Shown here: positions 16,114 through 22,137 of the stretch, piece by piece
How positions within the stretch are numbered: position 1 is the stretch's first letter
Layout: every line of letters starts with the position of its first letter
DNA from: Streptococcus constellatus subsp. constellatus
Lineage (GTDB): Bacteria > Bacillota > Bacilli > Lactobacillales > Streptococcaceae
Assembly: GCF_023167545.1 (NCBI RefSeq)
Contig: NZ_AP014647.1
Coordinates: forward strand, 1,837,582-1,901,581
Direction of reading: 5' to 3'
DNA length: 64,000 nt
Notes under the pieces: model-generated
Databases searched by the model: none
What the model saw: the letters and a program-made list of their open reading frames with translations, nothing else
What the model was told of the DNA's origin: nothing
Made by a program: the position numbers and the translations under genes

Positions 16114-17571
16114 CTATTTCCGACCTCCGCTCATCCCATTTGCATTTTGAGTAGTTAGGCTAGCTGTTGCAGTCGTGGATTGTCCATTGACTGTAATGGT
16201 GTAGCTTTTACCGTCTTTAATAGCAGCTGAGCTCGCCAGAACAGATTGGAAATTCTTAGCAGCGGTGTAGCTGAGGATTTCTTTTCCTGACGAATCAGAA
16301 ATCGTCACCTTAGCACCAGCATTCCCAGATACATTCGTAAGGATAGAGGCCTGTTTAGAGTTTGAGCCAAAGCCCATTGCCATGCCATTGCTACCGACCA
16401 TTACAACGGTGCCACCAGTAATGGTGCCATTGCCATCATAGTCAAGAGCGCCATTGCCACCATTTGTGGGACCATCCACATAAACTTCCCCACCTGAAAG
16501 GGTTAAATCCCCGTTAGAATCCAAACCGTCACCTTGTGCGTTAATCTTTATCTTACCACCAGTAATTGTCAGGCTGACACCAGCAGTAGCTTGTCCCGGA
16601 TTCTTTTTACTACTACTGCTACCGTCTGCGGCATTGATTCCATCGTCATTCGCTGTCAAGTCTAAATCCCCACCGTTAATGGTTACGGTTTTGCCTTCCA
16701 GCGCTTCTTCGCTCTTTTCTACCTTAATCGTACCACCATCAATAAGAGCAGTATTAGAAGCATGAATACCATCATCTCCAGCGTGAATGGTTATCTTGCC
16801 AGAATGGATATAGAAATTCCCTAGAGACGTATCTTTATCATTGTCTGCATGAATTGCATCATAAGTAGCAGTCAAATTCATTGTTGCGGCTTTGATATTG
16901 ATTGCGTCATTAGCTGAAAGGGCGTTTTTATAACCTTTAATCGTATAAGTTCCGCCTGAAATACGCAAATCATCATTAGACTCAATAGCATTCCCATAAT
17001 TGCCTTCTACCGTCAAACTGCCAGAACCATTGAAAATGAGATCATCTTTACTGTAAATTGCAGCATCATACTTTGTATTCTTGTGATGGGCAGAATCCGA
17101 AATCGTATTCTTACTACCTTTTGCAAGGGTGATAAAAGTCTTATCTGCATTTTCTACGACAATTGCAGCATCTGTTCCAGTCATCCTGACACCATTCAGA
17201 ACTAGCTGAACCTTATCTTTTTTCTTAACTTTCACAATGATTTGAACGTTTTCACTTGAACCAGACAAGATATATGTCCCAGCTTTAGTAATTGTCACCG
17301 TAGATCCCGACACTTCTGCACCAGAACCAGAAGCCTTAGCAGATGAACCGCTCAGACTAATCTTAGTTGCTTTTGATTCATCATAAGAAGCATCTTGGTC
17401 ACGCTTGGTAAAATAATTGGACAGTGTAACGGTCGTTACCTTACTGGTGCTAGAGGAATTGGTACTGGTTGAACTACCGTTTTTCGCACCACATGCTCCC
17501 AAAGCAACTGTCAATAGGATAAGCAGAATCAAACGTTTGAACTGTTTTCGTTTTGAGGTTGATTTTCTCAT
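16114..17571 (-). CDS. Carbohydrate-binding-domain lipoprotein with beta-helix repeats
   Basis: A 485-aa exported lipoprotein. The start at 17571 (MRKSTSKRKQ) is chosen for GGAGG 7 bases upstream; the longer frame overlaps the previous gene. The signal peptide ends in LTVALGAC, a lipobox. Residues about 60-420 carry repeated units such as NDDLRISGGTYTIKG, NDAINIKAATMNL, GDDGIHASNTALIDGG and NDDGINAADG, each with D-D-G-I turns. This is the pattern of the family labelled carbohydrate-binding domain (DUF4353). It is third in an operon with VTC-domain and DUF4956 genes. Binding of a cell-surface polymer is an inference. Confidence 0.75.
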   Translation of the reverse strand: MRKSTSKRKQFKRLILLILLTVALGACGAKNGSSTSTNSSSTSKVTTVTLSNYFTKRDQDASYDESKATKISLSGSSAKASGSGAEVSGSTVTITKAGTYILSGSSENVQIIVKVKKKDKVQLVLNGVRMTGTDAAIVVENADKTFITLAKGSKNTISDSAHHKNTKYDAAIYSKDDLIFNGSGSLTVEGNYGNAIESNDDLRISGGTYTIKGYKNALSANDAINIKAATMNLTATYDAIHADNDKDTSLGNFYIHSGKITIHAGDDGIHASNTALIDGGTIKVEKSEEALEGKTVTINGGDLDLTANDDGINAADGSSSSKKNPGQATAGVSLTITGGKIKINAQGDGLDSNGDLTLSGGEVYVDGPTNGGNGALDYDGNGTITGGTVVMVGSNGMAMGFGSNSKQASILTNVSGNAGAKVTISDSSGKEILSYTAAKNFQSVLASSAAIKDGKSYTITVNGQSTTATASLTTQNANGMSGGRK

Positions 17572-17584
17572 GGCTGTCCTCCTT

Positions 17585-18265
17585 TTACAGTTCATTTTCT
17601 TTTGTGACATAGCGGCTAATGGCAATCTCTAAATTCCCATTTCGCGTCCGCAGAGCGTCTACCAATTCTTTCTCTGTCATCGTACCATTTAATTGGACAA
17701 TATACTTAATCTTGAACAAACTTCCCATATCAGACGTTTTGACATTTGCCAGTTCAACATAGTTGGTCGCCTTTTGAAAGATGTCATCAAAGACCATCTC
17801 ATAATCCAAACTTTCTGGAATGACAACAGTCACTTGGCGCATAGAATGCTTCATTTGCCCAAAATTCACCGTTTCCAGCAACAACATAACCACCGACATA
17901 ATGATTGTAAAGACGCTAGCAAAAATAAGATAGCCCATGCCGACAGCAATCCCAATCGTCATAACAAGGAAAATTGCGAGCAATTCCTTAGCACCACCCG
18001 GTGCTGAACGAAAGCGAATCAAGCTGAAAGCTCCCATTACCGCAACCCCTGCTCCCAGACTACCATTTACTAAAAAAATGACAATAGCAATCAAAGTCGG
18101 TAGCATAACCAAAGTCATCATAAAGGACTTGCTGTAAATGGTTTTGTACTGATAAACCTTGGCTAATATCAGTCCCAGCACAAGGGCAACACCAATCGTA
18201 CCAAACATACTGGCTGGATTGATTGTTGTTCCTGTAAAAACGTTATTAAATAACTGATCGAACAT
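17585..18265 (-). CDS. DUF4956 membrane protein
   Basis: A 226-aa protein. Three to four membrane helices span about residues 15-130 (GTIGVALVLGLILAKVYQ, MTLVMLPTLIAIVIFLV, LLAIFLVMTIGIAVGMGYLI). A conserved SLIRFRSAPGGAKE loop lies between them, which is the DUF4956 hallmark. A cytoplasmic alpha/beta C-terminal domain (MRQVTVVIPESLDYEMVFDD) follows. Its start overlaps the VTC gene by 20 bases and the lipoprotein starts 13 bases after it. In other bacteria DUF4956 genes accompany VTC-domain proteins; the function is not established. Confidence 0.85.
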   Translation of the reverse strand: MFDQLFNNVFTGTTINPASMFGTIGVALVLGLILAKVYQYKTIYSKSFMMTLVMLPTLIAIVIFLVNGSLGAGVAVMGAFSLIRFRSAPGGAKELLAIFLVMTIGIAVGMGYLIFASVFTIIMSVVMLLLETVNFGQMKHSMRQVTVVIPESLDYEMVFDDIFQKATNYVELANVKTSDMGSLFKIKYIVQLNGTMTEKELVDALRTRNGNLEIAISRYVTKENEL

Positions 18266-18980
18266 GTCTGATTACTCCTTTATAGTCTGTTGTTTTCTTA
18301 TAGGCGACTCCATATTTTGAGAAAGATTTTGGAAAAACGTGGTAGCAGTCCAAAATTTCTGCCAGCCAGAGTGGATACGCCCCAGGTACCTTAATTTCCA
18401 TGATAACATGGTTGTCAGGTAGCAGGTTCTTGCCATCTTTTCCTGCTAACAAACTTAATTTTTTCGTTCGATAAGCGACATCATAATCGATGGTAATCCG
18501 CACATTTGAATCTTCCAAACCTTTTAAAGAGTAGCGGTTGTAGTAAATATACATCATGGGCTGCACACCTCCATACCGCTTGCAGAGCCATTCGATTTCT
18601 TTCTTAATTTGCGAATCCTCAAGCTGGCATTCCCCCGCGAGGTATCGCTCTGCTGTCAACAACTCAGTCGCAATCCGACGTTTATACACAACCTTACGCA
18701 CTTTTTTCTTGATTTCCAAAAAAACTTGGCTATCAGCCTGAGGGCTAGCGTCATAAGTCCGCACGCGCAATTTTTCCTTGAAATAAGGCTTCTCCAAAGA
18801 CTCCCGAATCATCTGATAGGTCGGCGTGTCATAGTAGAGGTTGCCAATCGTTGAATAGGCATGCTCGTCTTCTGCCATATACGCTTCAAACTCCTTTAGC
18901 AAATCTGCCAACGTTTCCTTTGAGATGACATACTTGGTTTCTATCCGTTGAAATTTATCTTTAAATGTTTTTTTAGCCAT
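18246..18980 (-). CDS. VTC-domain protein, polyphosphate polymerase-like
   Basis: A 244-aa protein of the triphosphate-tunnel type. Charged strand motifs match the VTC domain: RIETKYVIS (about residues 12-20), YYDTP, KEKLRVRTYD, VFLEIKKKVRKVVYKRR, VRITIDYDVAYR, HVIMEIKV and FSKYGVAY. In yeast the VTC4 domain makes polyphosphate; bacterial members next to DUF4956 are less studied. There is no membrane helix, so it probably acts on the cytoplasmic side with the DUF4956 protein. It is first in the operon. Direct repeats upstream may be a regulator site. Confidence 0.82.
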   Translation of the reverse strand: MAKKTFKDKFQRIETKYVISKETLADLLKEFEAYMAEDEHAYSTIGNLYYDTPTYQMIRESLEKPYFKEKLRVRTYDASPQADSQVFLEIKKKVRKVVYKRRIATELLTAERYLAGECQLEDSQIKKEIEWLCKRYGGVQPMMYIYYNRYSLKGLEDSNVRITIDYDVAYRTKKLSLLAGKDGKNLLPDNHVIMEIKVPGAYPLWLAEILDCYHVFPKSFSKYGVAYKKTTDYKGVIRHVRSVI

Positions 18981-19030
18981 GAGATTGCTCTCCTTTGTCG
19001 TTCTTTATCTACGTAGTTTACGGGCAAATC

Positions 19031-19059
19031 CTTAAAAGAAAGCTAAAGAAAACTTAAAG
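19031..19059 (-). promoter_or_regulatory. Direct repeats upstream of the VTC operon
   Basis: On the minus strand CTTTAAG (19053-19059), CTTTAGC (19042-19048) and CTTTTAAG (19031-19038) repeat with a 10 to 11-base period. Such helical phasing is typical of sites for OmpR/PhoB-type response regulators. The regulator is not known. Confidence 0.35.
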
Positions 19060-19065
19060 AAAACA

Positions 19066-19092
19066 AAACACCCCCATTTTCTGGAGGTGTTT
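19066..19092. terminator. Terminator hairpin
   Basis: AAACACC and GGTGTTT pair around a CC-rich centre (stem extended by CCA/TGG with a bulge). On the minus strand it ends the membrane-protein gene at 19141. Confidence 0.6.
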
Positions 19093-19140
19093 AATAGATG
19101 TCTGTAGAATGAAATAGAAAATAGAAGTTGTCACATCTTA

Positions 19141-19527
19141 TTATTCACTCTTCTCTGCTTTTTCTCTTTTGATAAGAAAAGTACAAATAACGAGAATATC
19201 TGCTATCAGCAAAATCCAGTACCACACGGTATCACCGCTTATTGGACCAGAAGAGAAAGTACGTAAAAAATAAAACATCATATACAAGGAAATATCATTA
19301 TAAAATTCCCAGTTAAAATGATAGCTGCCTACTGGATAAGATCGCTTATGAGAGCACTCTGGCACAAAGATCTGTAAGAGCAAAAATATTCCCAGTACAG
19401 TAAAATAAATCACATTGAATACGTCCCATTTCGCATAAGGATCGACCGAGGAAAAGAATATCATCATGCTCAACAGATAAAACCGCCACCGAAACCAAAA
19501 TTCGTTATTAAAATGAAATCTTATCAT
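19141..19527 (-). CDS. Small membrane protein of unknown function
   Basis: About 128 aa if it starts at ATG 19527 (MIRFHFNNEFWFRW); the frame continues upstream to 19599 but has no better ribosome binding site there. Two or three hydrophobic segments are visible (FYLLSMMIFF, VFNVIYFTVLGIFLLLQIFV, YWILLIADILVICTFLI), with a basic tail. I do not recognise the family. It is followed by a terminator and preceded, after about 90 bases, by the DUF6261 gene on the same strand. Confidence 0.5.
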   Translation of the reverse strand: MIRFHFNNEFWFRWRFYLLSMMIFFSSVDPYAKWDVFNVIYFTVLGIFLLLQIFVPECSHKRSYPVGSYHFNWEFYNDISLYMMFYFLRTFSSGPISGDTVWYWILLIADILVICTFLIKREKAEKSE

Positions 19528-19618
19528 CCCATCACACTTTCTAATTTTCTGCTCGTTCCTCTTCGTCTTTATCCTACCACTCTGACAGACAAACTTCAAG
19601 TAAGATGAAGGAGAAATG

Positions 19619-20377
19619 TTAACTGATTTCTGCTACTTTTCCTGCTTCTGCTTTAGGCTCTTTGCCCTTGCGACGGGCAAGGACATCCGCATAGTGCTTG
19701 CGGCTGTTATTGAGCACGGAAAGGAAGGTCGCATAAAAGCCATCGTCTTTGACTTGGTGCAAAATCACCACATAGTCCGCCAACTGTTGGTAAGGCGTCG
19801 CCACTTCTTTGCGCAATCGCTTGACATCATAGCTCACTTTTTGCAACTTCTCTTGGGAGCGAGAAGCAAAAAGTTGTTCAAAAGCCGAATGGCTTTCGGT
19901 CAGATTTTCAACGAATTTCCCAAGCGCTAAAGTCCCCACCTGCTCCTTATATGGGGCTGTTTTTAGCTTGTCCAGTAAGCTGACAACGAGGGCTGTTTCT
20001 TCCTCGTAATGCTTCTGATGAGCGTCTTTGTATTGGTCAAACAAGCGTTTCAAGCTGGCATAAGCTGCCTTTTCCTCTTCCCGCTTGGCTGCCCGATAAG
20101 GTTTCAGCGCATCGCGAAGAGCTTGCAAATCAGCGTCGCGCAATTCGTCAGCCGCACTAATCGAAGCTGATTTTTCACTCGCCCGAATCTGACCGAGAGA
20201 GGCTTGATAAGCAGGCAAGGCTGATTTTATCTTCTTGACGAGAGCGGTAATGACATCCTCATTTTTAAAGTCGAGCGCTTCTTTCTCCACATCATCTAAA
20301 AAACGAGTGATAAACTGCGTGAATTCCGCATGACGGAGATTACTAATTTTAAGTCCAATGAGCTTTTCTTGCTTCAT
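19619..20377 (-). CDS. DUF6261-like helical protein
   Basis: A 252-aa, highly helical, charged protein (EKLIGLKISNLRHAEFTQFI, then a long Ala/Lys/Glu-rich middle). The opening motif 'LRHAEF..F' and overall layout fit the DUF6261 family, whose role is unknown. The start at 20377 has GAAGGAA upstream. Codon choice is visibly more GC-rich than in neighbouring genes (many GCG, CGC and GTC codons in the coding sense), suggesting transfer. Its predicted promoter lies 300 bases upstream, so the leader contains the 41-bp palindrome array. Confidence 0.6.
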   Translation of the reverse strand: MKQEKLIGLKISNLRHAEFTQFITRFLDDVEKEALDFKNEDVITALVKKIKSALPAYQASLGQIRASEKSASISAADELRDADLQALRDALKPYRAAKREEEKAAYASLKRLFDQYKDAHQKHYEEETALVVSLLDKLKTAPYKEQVGTLALGKFVENLTESHSAFEQLFASRSQEKLQKVSYDVKRLRKEVATPYQQLADYVVILHQVKDDGFYATFLSVLNNSRKHYADVLARRKGKEPKAEAGKVAEIS

Positions 20378-20442
20378 AAATTCCTTCTTTCCTTTTTTAC
20401 TTGTCACTTAAAGCGACCGTTTCAATGACTTCTCCTTTTTCC

Positions 20443-20621
20443 GTCAGCGCGGCGGATAACCTCAACTACTTTTCGTTTGCTTCGTCCGCCCAGCGGAAAG
20501 TTTCCCTTACTTTTGGTTTACTCCGTCCGCCCGGCGGACAGCATGAATCAAAAGAAGTTTATCTCGTCCGCCGGGCGGACGGAGTGAACAACAATCAGTT
20601 TGCCTTGTCAGCTCCGCGGAC
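20443..20621. repeat. Five-unit 41-bp tandem array of GC-rich palindromes
   Basis: A 15-bp near-palindrome, best copy GTCCGCCCGGCGGAC, starts at 20443, 20484, 20525, 20566 and 20607, exactly every 41 bases. Central copies are perfect; outer ones are degenerate. The 26-base intervals share GTTT followed by a pyrimidine-rich end. A decayed copy may start at 20403. The unit length is not a multiple of three, so it is not a coding repeat. It is strikingly GC-rich for this genome. Confidence 0.9.
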
Positions 20622-20682
20622 GAAATAAAATTGTCTCGCCTCACCTCATTAGCCAACGAAATCCAGAAAAATCATCTCATTT

Positions 20683-20688
20683 AGTATA
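20683..20688 (-). promoter_or_regulatory. Extended -10 promoter for the DUF6261 gene
   Basis: The minus strand reads TGTTATACT, an extended -10. The transcript would start near 20676 and carry a leader of about 300 bases containing all five palindromes. Confidence 0.45.
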
Positions 20689-20736
20689 ACATGAATGGGA
20701 AATTTTCTGAAAAAGAGGAGTGTTTTTTGAAAAAGT

Positions 20737-21255
20737 TCAATATTTCATTATTATATTAAACCATTCTGGTAAAGTCGTCTGCTCTTCATTCAAGACTTCA
20801 AAACCATTGTCTTTTTTTAAATAAATCAGCGTAGGTACACCAGTCACATTATATTTTTCCATAGCTTTCTTTATTTGAGAATTCTTATGAGAATCTTCTG
20901 TATTTAAGTAATAAATTTTAAAAGGCGTATGATACAAGTCTGATGTTTCTTTCAAGACCGGAAGAAATTCTCTACAAAACGGGCACGTCTCACGACCAAA
21001 ATAGAGCAAATTTCCCTTTGTTAATTTATTGTTTAAAACATTTTCTGCATTCGTCTCTTGAAAGCTCTTTACAATTTCTTTGTATAATTTTGTCAATTTT
21101 AAATCGTGTTCTACCTCATTTTCACTTGTTGAAACCTGAGAAACACTTGAAACTGTAGAGCTTTCAGAAGCTTGTGATGAAGAGGTGCATGCAGAGAGGA
21201 AAAAGAGAGTTGTGCAAATAATAATGAAGTATAGACTCATGCGAATACATTTCAT
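20737..21255 (-). CDS. Thioredoxin-like lipoprotein
   Basis: A 172-aa exported protein. The signal peptide ends in FFLSAC, a lipobox, followed by a Ser-rich linker. The thioredoxin fold (about residues 60-172) has the active site RETCPFCREF, with two Cys in CPFC, and the cis-Pro loop TGVPTLIY. It should act outside the membrane in thiol oxidation or reduction. AAGGAG precedes ATG 21255. It overlaps the small membrane gene by 92 bases and lies downstream of a secreted protein with four cysteines, a likely client. Confidence 0.8.
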   Translation of the reverse strand: MKCIRMSLYFIIICTTLFFLSACTSSSQASESSTVSSVSQVSTSENEVEHDLKLTKLYKEIVKSFQETNAENVLNNKLTKGNLLYFGRETCPFCREFLPVLKETSDLYHTPFKIYYLNTEDSHKNSQIKKAMEKYNVTGVPTLIYLKKDNGFEVLNEEQTTLPEWFNIIMKY

Positions 21256-21451
21256 AAAAATTCTCCTTAATCTTTTGGGATTTTTTTATTATTGTCGTTA
21301 AAAGCAGAATTATATATGCTCCCAAAAATAGAATATCACCTATCACATCATCATGTGAGAAATATAAAAAGTACAGTATCAATACAATTGTATAAAAATA
21401 GAAATGATATTTCTTATAAAAGTATTTGTCAAAAGAATATTTTTTCTTCAT
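21164..21451 (-). CDS. Small two-helix membrane protein, possible immunity factor
   Basis: A 95-aa product. The start at ATG 21451 is chosen because GGAG lies 9 bases upstream; the GTG nine bases earlier collides with that site. A Tyr/Lys-rich N-terminus is followed by two hydrophobic segments (FYFYTIVLILYFLYF and ILFLGAYIILLLTTII). The last 30 codons overlap the thioredoxin gene, so the true end may matter or be relaxed. No family is recognised. Place and size resemble bacteriocin immunity proteins, which is only an inference. Confidence 0.5.
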   Translation of the reverse strand: MKKKYSFDKYFYKKYHFYFYTIVLILYFLYFSHDDVIGDILFLGAYIILLLTTIIKKSQKIKENFYEMYSHESILHYYLHNSLFPLCMHLFITSF

Positions 21452-21495
21452 TATTTTCACTCCTTTTTTAACACAGAAATAATAAGTCTATTTCG

Positions 21496-21831
21496 CTATG
21501 CTTTTAAGCATTGATATACTACTGGTCCATACGCCATAAGCAGAGAATACCATGTGGTTGAAAAGCTAAATACACCAAGCCCTAAAGCCCATAAACAATC
21601 TCTTTGCGCTGGTGTAAGAGTAGCCGAAGCACTCCCATCTTTCAAACAATATCTTTTGTAAGTATAGCTATTCTTGTTCATATCTCCACATACACCTCGA
21701 TCCCGGAAAGGAACTACTTCTTCATATTTCATACTATTCGCATAAATAACAGAAGTTGAGGACGGTATAACTGTTGCACCGATCATAAAAGCTGCTGCAA
21801 TCGTAAGGAAAATTTTATATAATTTTTTCAT
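21496..21831 (-). CDS. Secreted four-cysteine protein, candidate bacteriocin
   Basis: A 111-aa precursor. A classical signal peptide (residues 1 to about 32, cleavage near VIYANS) precedes a mature part of about 79 aa. This has four Cys (GVCGDM, KRYCLKDG, QRDCLWALG, VYQCLKA) and a hydrophobic glycine-rich segment (LWALGLGVFSFSTTWYSLLM). Small size, an amphipathic-to-hydrophobic character and possible disulfides suit a Sec-exported antimicrobial or surface-active protein. It lies between a small Trp-Trp peptide gene and a small membrane protein plus a thioredoxin-like lipoprotein, all on one strand. I recognise no close family. Confidence 0.55.
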   Translation of the reverse strand: MKKLYKIFLTIAAAFMIGATVIPSSTSVIYANSMKYEEVVPFRDRGVCGDMNKNSYTYKRYCLKDGSASATLTPAQRDCLWALGLGVFSFSTTWYSLLMAYGPVVYQCLKA

Positions 21832-21889
21832 AGTATATACCTTTTTCTTTATAAAGACAAATACTTTTAAAAAAACAATACTAATTACA

Positions 21890-21907
21890 TCAACACTTAT
21901 AGTACAT
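21890..21907 (-). other. Five-codon mini-ORF with strong ribosome binding site
   Basis: GGGAGGAG (21916-21923) stands 8 bases before ATG 21907, which encodes only MYYKC and a stop. A GTG within the same site would give an 8-residue peptide. It lies between the Trp-Trp peptide and the four-Cys gene. It may be a leader peptide or a remnant. Confidence 0.25.
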
Positions 21908-21941
21908 TGGTTTCACTCCTCCCTTTCTTTAAATTGTAGCA

Positions 21942-22028
21942 CTATATACCAAATGGTGGCCACCATGGAAATGTACCAATTATTGCAGTAATAAAAGATA
22001 GTATTGAGAAAAATCTAAATTTTTTCAT
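21942..22028 (-). CDS. 28-aa Rgg-associated Trp-Trp peptide, candidate pheromone
   Basis: AAGGAG precedes ATG 22028. The peptide has a basic start (MKKFRFF), a hydrophobic middle (SILSFITAIIGT) and the C-terminus FPWWPPFGI. It is divergent from the rgg-type gene at 22138, the usual layout of Rgg/SHP and ComR/ComS quorum-sensing pairs, and carries the double Trp seen in one class of such pheromones. The mature signal would be the last 7-9 residues after export and trimming, as in known pairs. The sequence supports an ORF and layout; the pheromone role is inferred. Confidence 0.6.
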   Translation of the reverse strand: MKKFRFFSILSFITAIIGTFPWWPPFGI

Positions 22029-22042
22029 ATATTTTCATCTCC

Positions 22043-22070
22043 TTGTCTTTATTTATCCTTATGATATAAT
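22043..22070 (+). promoter_or_regulatory. Promoter of the rgg-type gene
   Basis: TTGTCT (22043-22048), 16 bases, TATAAT (22065-22070) within TGATATAAT. It overlaps the 5' region of the divergent peptide gene, so the two transcripts face away from one compact control region. Confidence 0.55.
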
Positions 22071-22080
22071 ATTATGAAAA

Positions 22081-22097
22081 GGCATTCACAAAATGCC
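22081..22097. promoter_or_regulatory. Candidate Rgg operator dyad
   Basis: GGCATT-CACAA-AATGCC is a perfect 6-bp inverted repeat in the divergent region. It sits about 55 bases upstream of the peptide ATG, where a -35 region would be expected, and just after the rgg start point. Confidence 0.5.
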
Positions 22098-22137
22098 CAC
22101 TATTTTCACATTTCATATTTAACACAAGGAGTCGCCT

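Noticed and set aside
20443-20621. CRISPR array (short repeats with 26-base intervals)
   Set aside because: Repeats are only 15 bp and degenerate, the intervals resemble one another, and no cas gene is nearby. A degenerate 41-bp tandem repeat fits better.
20401-20628. 75-codon plus-strand reading frame over the palindromes
   Set aside because: The repeat unit is not a multiple of three, there is no ribosome binding site, and the predicted transcript runs on the other strand.
21942-22028. Trp-Trp peptide as the competence pheromone ComS/XIP
   Set aside because: Competence is served by an intact comCDE at 58780-61017, and the genes next to the peptide are not comX-related. I keep it as a separate signal.
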